Positions 58,019-64,000 of a DNA stretch of 64,000 nt are shown here, in pieces (the stretch's first letter is position 1; the number at the start of each line of letters is the position of its first letter). The DNA is from Avena insularis (taxonomy: Eukaryota; Streptophyta; Magnoliopsida; Poales; Poaceae), in NCBI GenBank assembly GCA_023614405.1, contig CM042685.1:185476257-185540256 (forward strand). Direction: 5' to 3'. Below the pieces are notes generated by a model. It made no database searches. It worked only from the letters and a program-made list of their open reading frames with translations, and was not told the DNA's origin. Made by a program: the position numbers and the translations under genes.

Positions 58019-58966
58019 GATCTCCTCGTGATATCCTGGATCCCATCCGAGACTCCGAACAACATTCGGTCTCCCTACTTACATTCCATATCTACTAAAC
58101 AACATCGAATCCTTATGTGTGTCTCCCTACGGTTCGTGAATTACGCAGATAGGACCAAGACACTTCTGCAATCAATAACCAATAGAGGAATCTAGAAATT
58201 CATATGGCTCCCACATATTTCTATGATTACTTTGTGATCCTATGAACCACTTACAAACGATACCAATTTCCCTTTGTCTCACAATAGTTTACTTATCCGA
58301 GGTTTGATCGTCAGTATCTCTTCATACCTAGTTCAACCCCGTTACCGATAAGTACTCTTTTCTCGTTCCCGTGATATGTGATCTCTTGTGAGCCAGTCAC
58401 ATGCTTAAAAGATAATTGGATGACATTCCACCGAGAGGGCCCAAAGTATATCTATCCATCATATGAATGGACAAATCCCACTCTTGATCCATGTGCCTCA
58501 ACACATACTTTCCGAACACTAAATGCCACCTTTATATCCACCCAATTACGGTGTGGTGTTTGATGTCATCAAAGCATCCTTCTGGTGATGGTGATTAGCA
58601 TGATCTCATGGTCGAAGGAATTACGTTACTATGTATCAGAAAGCTTATAGCAAATGAACTATTGAAATGACTTGCTCTTTATGCTACGCTTATCTATAGG
58701 AGTATCTCCATCACACCATTCTCCTAATGATATGATCTTGTTGTTAATAACATCTCAATGTTCATGATCAGGAAACCATGATCATATATTAACCAACAAG
58801 CTAGTTTAACAAGAGGATTTACTAGGGACTCTTTTATGTTTACAAATCACACAAGTATTAATGTTTCCGATTAATACAATTATAGCATGGTATGTAAACA
58901 TTTGTCATAAGCATGAAGATATGATAATAACCACTTTATTATTGCCTCTTGGGCATATTTCCAATA
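58019..58966 (-). repeat. Copia 3' LTR, second part
   Basis: Continues the LTR from 54691 after the nested element and ends at GGGCATATTTCCAATA, which on the minus strand is the LTR start TATTGGAAATATGCCC (TG lost to TA). GAGGCAATAATAAAG just inside is diagnostic for BARE-1/Angela/WIS. Next to it, minus-strand CTAGTGCAAGTGGCATAC is the decayed polypurine region. Confidence 0.85.
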
Positions 58967-59229
58967 GTATGCCACTTGCACTAGAGTCAATATCTAGTTT
59001 CAAACCTTTGTGCATTCAACACCTATGGCTTTCTAGTGTTGTATTTACACGATTGCTAGTGGTCAACTGATCTCCGGATCCGATACTTTCAGGTTCGTGT
59101 GTAATTGCATGTCTTTGCATCTCTACGCATCACTCATTCTCTAATGAGATGGCTTTGTATAAATTTGGTCCTTTGGTGAGACCTTTAGTTCCTTGGGGTT
59201 AAAACATGTTGATAATATTGTCGTACAAT

Positions 59230-60556
59230 ATATCATCATAGTACTATCCCGTTGTGAACCACACCTAGTTTGATAACAAACTACTTGACACAAATGCCCT
59301 CTTTTGCTGATATAATAGCAGTCATATACTTAGCCTTTTGTTGTAGTATCTGTCACAATGGCTTAACTTTCGAACTCATCCAAATCCATTATGGAACTTA
59401 CTTTCCATCATATTGTTCCACCCTTAGTTTAGATTGAGATAAACTTAATTTGTACTTTGTGACAAAACTAGTATCAATGTAATACTTTTACAATGAACTA
59501 ACCATCTATTTGTCACTTCTACAAAATAATATATTCTTAGTTCTTCTAAAAGATCATAAGAATATCTTTACTATCGTCCAATAATCATATTATGAATCAT
59601 TCTGGTATACGCTCATAACATTTAGAGCATAGGACATATCTGGATTTGTACACATCACAGCATGATTGATAAAATACTCTTTGTGATTTTATCTATCAAG
59701 TATCAAAAATACTTAAATCTTTATTCAACCCTTCATGTGCAACAAGAACCTTTCTTGTAGTTTCTATATTGAACTCATTCAATATCTCATCTATGTACTT
59801 CTGGCACAACCATATTGGCATCACAATTTATTCATATAGACATTGATGCCAAATATTTGGGTTCTGCCTAATCCTTTCATCAAGATGAAATTCTTAATCT
59901 GTGTCAATAAAAAGATACATCATTTCCAATCAACAATATGTCTTCCACATAATGTATTAGAAACATGTCTTAGCGCTCCCACTTAATTTCTTGCAAATGC
60001 AAGCATCTTCATCGTCTCTGATGAAATTAAACTCTTTTAACAGTTTCATCATAGTGAAGATTCCAACTCCACGATGCTTACTTCAACCATTGAAGTTTGC
60101 ATATGCTTTTAGAATCCTTTGAATTAACAAACCCTTTGGACCGTGTCATGCACACGTCCTAGGTAACCATTCTATTAGAAGAACTTGTTTTTTTATTTCA
60201 CTACCACATAACAAAAAAAATATGTAGTGGTTGCTACATTAATCCGTCTAGACTAAATGTCGCTTAATGAAAGATCGGATCTTGTCATAGTAAACTATTT
60301 GAATATTGTCGTGAACTCTTTCCCGACATGTCGATAATTTCATAGATGTGAAACTTCCATGTCTATTTCTTTATAGATCCAAATACGATTGTAGGGTCTT
60401 GCACCTTTTCAGAGGGTCTTTCAAGTTCAAAGCTTGATCTCTTGTATATGGAACTATCACGGATTTAATGGCTTCAAACCATTTGATGGAGTCAGGGCCC
60501 ATCATCGCTTCTTTGCATGTAGTCGGATCATTATTGTCAAATGATTTAACTCTCAA
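59230..60556 (-). pseudogene. Copia RT-RNase H remnant
   Basis: Scattered minus-strand pieces in BARE-1 order. RT start at 60556-60371 (NNDPTTCKEAMMGPDSIKWF, matching the Copia motif where the RT replaces residues before the core). The catalytic region near 59965-59915 reads HYVEDILLIGND, where YVDD became YVED. The RNase H end near 59340-59240 reads AKYMTAIISAKEG and FVIKLGVV, with a stop between. Frameshifts and stops are dense; no product is possible. Confidence 0.7.
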
Positions 60557-63500
60557 ATCTTGGTATTTGATTGATTACCCGACCTACTTGGTTCAATAGG
60601 AACTTAGACCTCCGTGACCACAACCTTTGAGGCACGTGAGCCATGAGCATTGTTTCTGCCTCCGGAACACTTTTCGGCGCTGCGCAACTTTGCACATATA
60701 GCTAAGGTTCTTTCAACCTTATCAAAGTACTATTGTCCTCCCACTTAACTTTTCATGGAAAATTCCTTTCTCAAAGAAACTTGACGTTCTAAGCGACAAA
60801 CATTTTTGCCTTTGGTGTTATGGAGGAATACTCAACGATTATTCTAAATAACATACAAAGATATGTTGATCCGATTTTGGTTGCAGACATGTTTCTTATG
60901 CATAGCATACCAATGTTTTAAGAAAGGACAACTTGGGTTTCATCCCAAACCATAACTTTATATGGTGTCATTTCAACGAATTATGATGGAGATATTTTCA
61001 GTGGAAAAATGGTAGTCTCTAAAGCTTTAATCTTTAAAATATAATGGTAGTTTTATAAATTACACCTTTGATCTTACCATGTCAAACAAGGTTTCATTAC
61101 ATATCTCGAACGCTTCATACTCTTATGGTGTTTCGGTAAATGAAAATCCACGGAACGGTTCCTCAAATCTAAGGTATTATGCTAAACTTGTAACTCAAAT
61201 ATATTAATTTATGATCCTATCATAAATTCTTTATTTTCTTGTTACATTGATTTTGCACTTCATCTTGAAAGTTTTTGAACTTTTCAAATGTTTCACACTT
61301 CATCCTCATTAAGTAAATATTCATATAGTCACTCAAATTTTCAAAGAAAGCATATGAAGTTGAAATCCATCGCTCTTGACTACACGTAATGGACTTCATA
61401 CATCAAATATGTAAAAATTATAATAATCTAGTCATTCGTTCCCTTCTGTCCTATGAACGAAGTTTTAATTATCTCTAGAAAAGTTTCACAAGCATCATTT
61501 GAGCAAAAATCAAAAGACTCCAAAATTCCATCCACATGGAGTTTCTTCATGTTTTCTTTCCAATATAATTTAAATGGCGATGTCACTTCCTAAGTGATCT
61601 TTCAATCAATTTGTCTTTCGACATTTTTAGCACTAGTTTTATGGATGTGATTTCTCCAACGAGATTTATAAATCATCCATCTTTTATGGATTACGGCAAT
61701 TATTTGTACAACGCTTTTGTTCTCATAATACCTGATAAAACAAATCTTGAAGGCAAGAATTTATGTCTATGAGAAACACATCAATACTTTATTTGTTCTC
61801 GATGAACATCATCACATATTCTCTTGCTAGTTACCTAGGCCATTGTAGTTCATGAATTGTGTTGTTTCGTATGACGATTTACACCAACAAATTCAGTATC
61901 CAATACTTAAGAACCACATTTTTTAATAAGCAAAGAATACAGCCATAACACATATATCCTCTATATACCTAAGCTGAACAATTCTAGTCTTTTCTTTTTT
62001 GCCATATATTTTTGAGATTCTCTTTCAGTATTTTATTTTCTGTTTGAAAGAATCTATCAACATCAACAGTGGAGCCATACACATGACACATAGTCCAAAG
62101 CATGTATAGTTAAATACCAATGTCTTTGGACTTGCACTTTGAAGTAAATCACCATCATCAAATATTTGGTGTTCTTTCAAATTCTATTCTTTAGTAATCA
62201 TTTAGTGTAGTAAACATTTTACCTACATCAAATATTCATCCTTATCATGGAACTATTCATGATCAAGCTACTTTATCTTATAAAGGTGAATTGCGAGTAT
62301 AATGTTGCTCTCCGAAACCCTTTGGAGGATTAAGACGGCCAGCGTCTCCAACCTTTTGCAAATTCTCATCAAATATGAGAACATGACTTTTGCCATATTA
62401 TACTCTATCATGTTGCAACCAAAACTTCGTTTCAGATATCACAATATCTTTCACACATGATGGTTTCTGAAACAATTCTTTCAGCTCCCCAATAACCTTG
62501 ATATTAAAACAATCTTTTGAATATCAAGAATCATGGAGACAAACATGATATTTATATACTAACACTGGAATTGTTACTCTTGATTTAATACTAATTATTA
62601 AACTTCAAGAAGTAACCATAACTTACTGAAAGTTTGCAATAGGACTTTTAAATTTTAGATTAACACTTCAAAACAATACGATACCAGTTCGTAAAGTAAT
62701 TAACCAGAATTCTATAGTTCTATTATCTCAATTATAACTAAGCGCAAGGTGATAAACGGATGCCAATGACTACAACAACTATGCAAATTCACTTTGATTT
62801 AATTTATGATAAATAGTGTTCAACTTTTAATCATATTGATGTTGAACTCCCACTCAAAACAATATCCCTCACATTGTTTTAGTGATGACACGAACCAAAT
62901 TCACTACACCAAGTCCGATCATCACGTGACATGATATAGTTTCAAAGGCGAACAATCATCATGTTCACCATATCATCTATATGACGCATGCTTTACCTTT
63001 CGGTATTCCGTGTTCCGAGACCATGTCTGTACATGCTAGGCTTGTCAAGATCAAACCTTAGCTTCCGCATGAGAAAATCTGGCTTGCTCCCGTCGTATAC
63101 ACTCGCAGAATCTAACACACCCGATCATCACGTGATGCTTCGAAACAACGAGCTTTAGCAACGGTGCCTACTAAGGACGAACACTCTATAACTTGATATT
63201 TTGTGAGAGGGATCATCTTATAATGCTACCGTCGTGAACTAAGCAATACAAGATGCATAAAAGGATTAACATCACATGGAATTCATAATGTGTGATATGA
63301 TATGGCCTTTGTTCTTGTGCTTCCGATTTCCATCTTCAAGCACGAACATGATCTCTATCATTACCGGTGTGGCGTCAAGGTCAATGGCGCCGCTCCATGG
63401 TTGTCGTCCACCAGAATCAACTATTTCAACTATTTTGAATAATAGACACGAAGGTATTTAACGAAATTAAAAGATAACCATAAGGCTCCTGCCGGTTGCC

Positions 63501-63941
63501 AACTTACAATAAGGAACATTGCATACATCATATATAATCACAATCATGGCCATATCACATCACAGCACACCCCTGCAAAACAAAGTTAGACGCCTCTAAT
63601 TTTCTTTGCATGTTTTACGTGGTTTGGGGCTTTCAATAAGTGTCGTTCTAACTTACGAACAAGAACCACAATGTTGATACTAGTATTGTCAATCACCCGC
63701 TGCAAACTGAATCTTCACTATGTTGGGAGAAACAGGCACCCGCAAAGCCACTTATGCAATACAAGTTGCATGTCAAGCGTGGAGGAAGTCTCATGAACGA
63801 TGTCATGTAAGGTTAGCTCCGGCCGCTTCATCCTACCAACCCGCAAGATGCAAGGTACACAAGAAGCAATCGACAACAAAAGCATCAACGCCCACAATGA
63901 CCATTGTGTTCTACTCGTGCAATAGATCTACATATAGACAC
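60557..63941 (-). pseudogene. Copia integrase, protease, gag and leader, too decayed to delimit
   Basis: By position between the primer site and RT this should hold leader, gag, protease and integrase on the minus strand. I can see no frame over 60 codons on that strand and no recognisable catalytic motif. It is AT-rich with many short stops; the leader part (~62880-63940) is less decayed and typical of BARE-1/WIS-type elements by appearance. Confidence 0.55.
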
Positions 63942-63954
63942 GGTTCTGATACCA
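63942..63954 (-). other. Primer-binding site of the Copia element
   Basis: The minus strand reads TGGTATCAGAACC one base from the LTR end at 63956, an initiator-Met match with a change near its end. Confidence 0.82.
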
Positions 63955-63955
63955 C

Positions 63956-64000
63956 TGTAGGGGTTCGTAGCATGGAAAACAAAAAAATTCTACCGCATGC
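63956..64000 (-). repeat. Copia 5' LTR, first 45 bp only
   Basis: Identical to 53786-53830 except for one base (ACCGCATGC against ACCACATGC). The rest lies beyond the window. Confidence 0.88.

Larger units (their letters stand above)
53786..64000 (-). mobile_element. BARE-1/Angela-type Ty1/Copia retrotransposon, right edge cut by the window
   Basis: Minus-strand element. Its LTR reads on the minus strand from TATTGGAAATATGCCC (58966) to CGAACCCCTACA (53786), interrupted by a family X insertion at 54692-58018; the two parts add to about 1.85 kb, the usual BARE-1/Angela LTR size. The second (5') LTR starts at 63956 with the same TGTAGGGGTTCGTAGCATGG. The primer site is initiator-Met type. The interior coding region is badly decayed, with RT and RNase H fragments recognisable. 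Confidence 0.88.

Overview
The window is plant nuclear DNA from a large, repeat-rich grass genome, most likely a Triticeae species (wheat/barley group). The evidence is a BARE-1/Angela/WIS-type Copia LTR, Athila-like LTRs opening TGATACGTCGGAAACGTATC, a Stowaway MITE with the CTCCCTCCGT terminus, CACTA ends, and nesting of retrotransposons inside one another. I see no intact single-copy protein-coding gene, rRNA, tRNA or CRISPR. Nearly everything is transposable element, and almost every coding region is broken.

Layout. (1) <1-10638, minus strand: a Tekay-like chromovirus (Ty3/gypsy) with about 4-kb LTRs; its 3' LTR runs off the left edge. It sits inside the 5' LTR of (2) 10639-~16507, plus strand: a non-autonomous long-LTR element (family X) whose only substantial ORF encodes a multi-zinc-knuckle, Gag-nucleocapsid-like protein. 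(3) ~16508-20599, minus strand: an Athila-like element with 5' LTR, tRNA-Asp-type primer site and gag-protease, fused by a deletion junction to element 2. (4) 20600-23818: low-copy DNA with two related broken gene fragments and a Stowaway MITE. (5) 23819-34479, plus strand: a second Athila-like element with both LTRs, no gag-pol, and an ORF of unknown function that is split by a family X solo LTR (26011-29877) with a perfect TTATG target duplication. (6) 34480-42186: continuation of the low-copy duplicated sequence, a ~124-bp tandem array next to a lone CACTA end, and a small complete CACTA element (39309-40824). (7) 42187-53785, plus strand: a Tat-lineage Ty3/gypsy element with degenerate gag-pol and, between pol and the 3' LTR, a gene on the opposite strand that can be followed through six exons. 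(8) 53786->64000, minus strand: a BARE-1/Angela-type Copia element inserted in the 3' LTR of (7), and itself carrying in its 3' LTR a third family X copy (54692-58018).

Functional links. Element 1 is an autonomous-type chromovirus, now dead. Family X shares its LTR ends, its initiator-Met primer site and its polypurine-tract region, so X looks like a parasite of Tekay-type machinery. The antisense gene of element 7 carries the N-terminal domain known from 'putative gypsy type transposon' proteins (Pfam Transposase_28). All six splice-defined blocks join in phase, and its nonsense codons are all of the kind made by loss of methylated cytosine. Insertion order is readable: 7 was entered by 8, 8 by an X copy; X element 2 was entered by element 1; element 5 was entered by the X solo LTR. 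Coordinates of LTR ends and splice sites were read by eye; family names are by recognition and were not searched.
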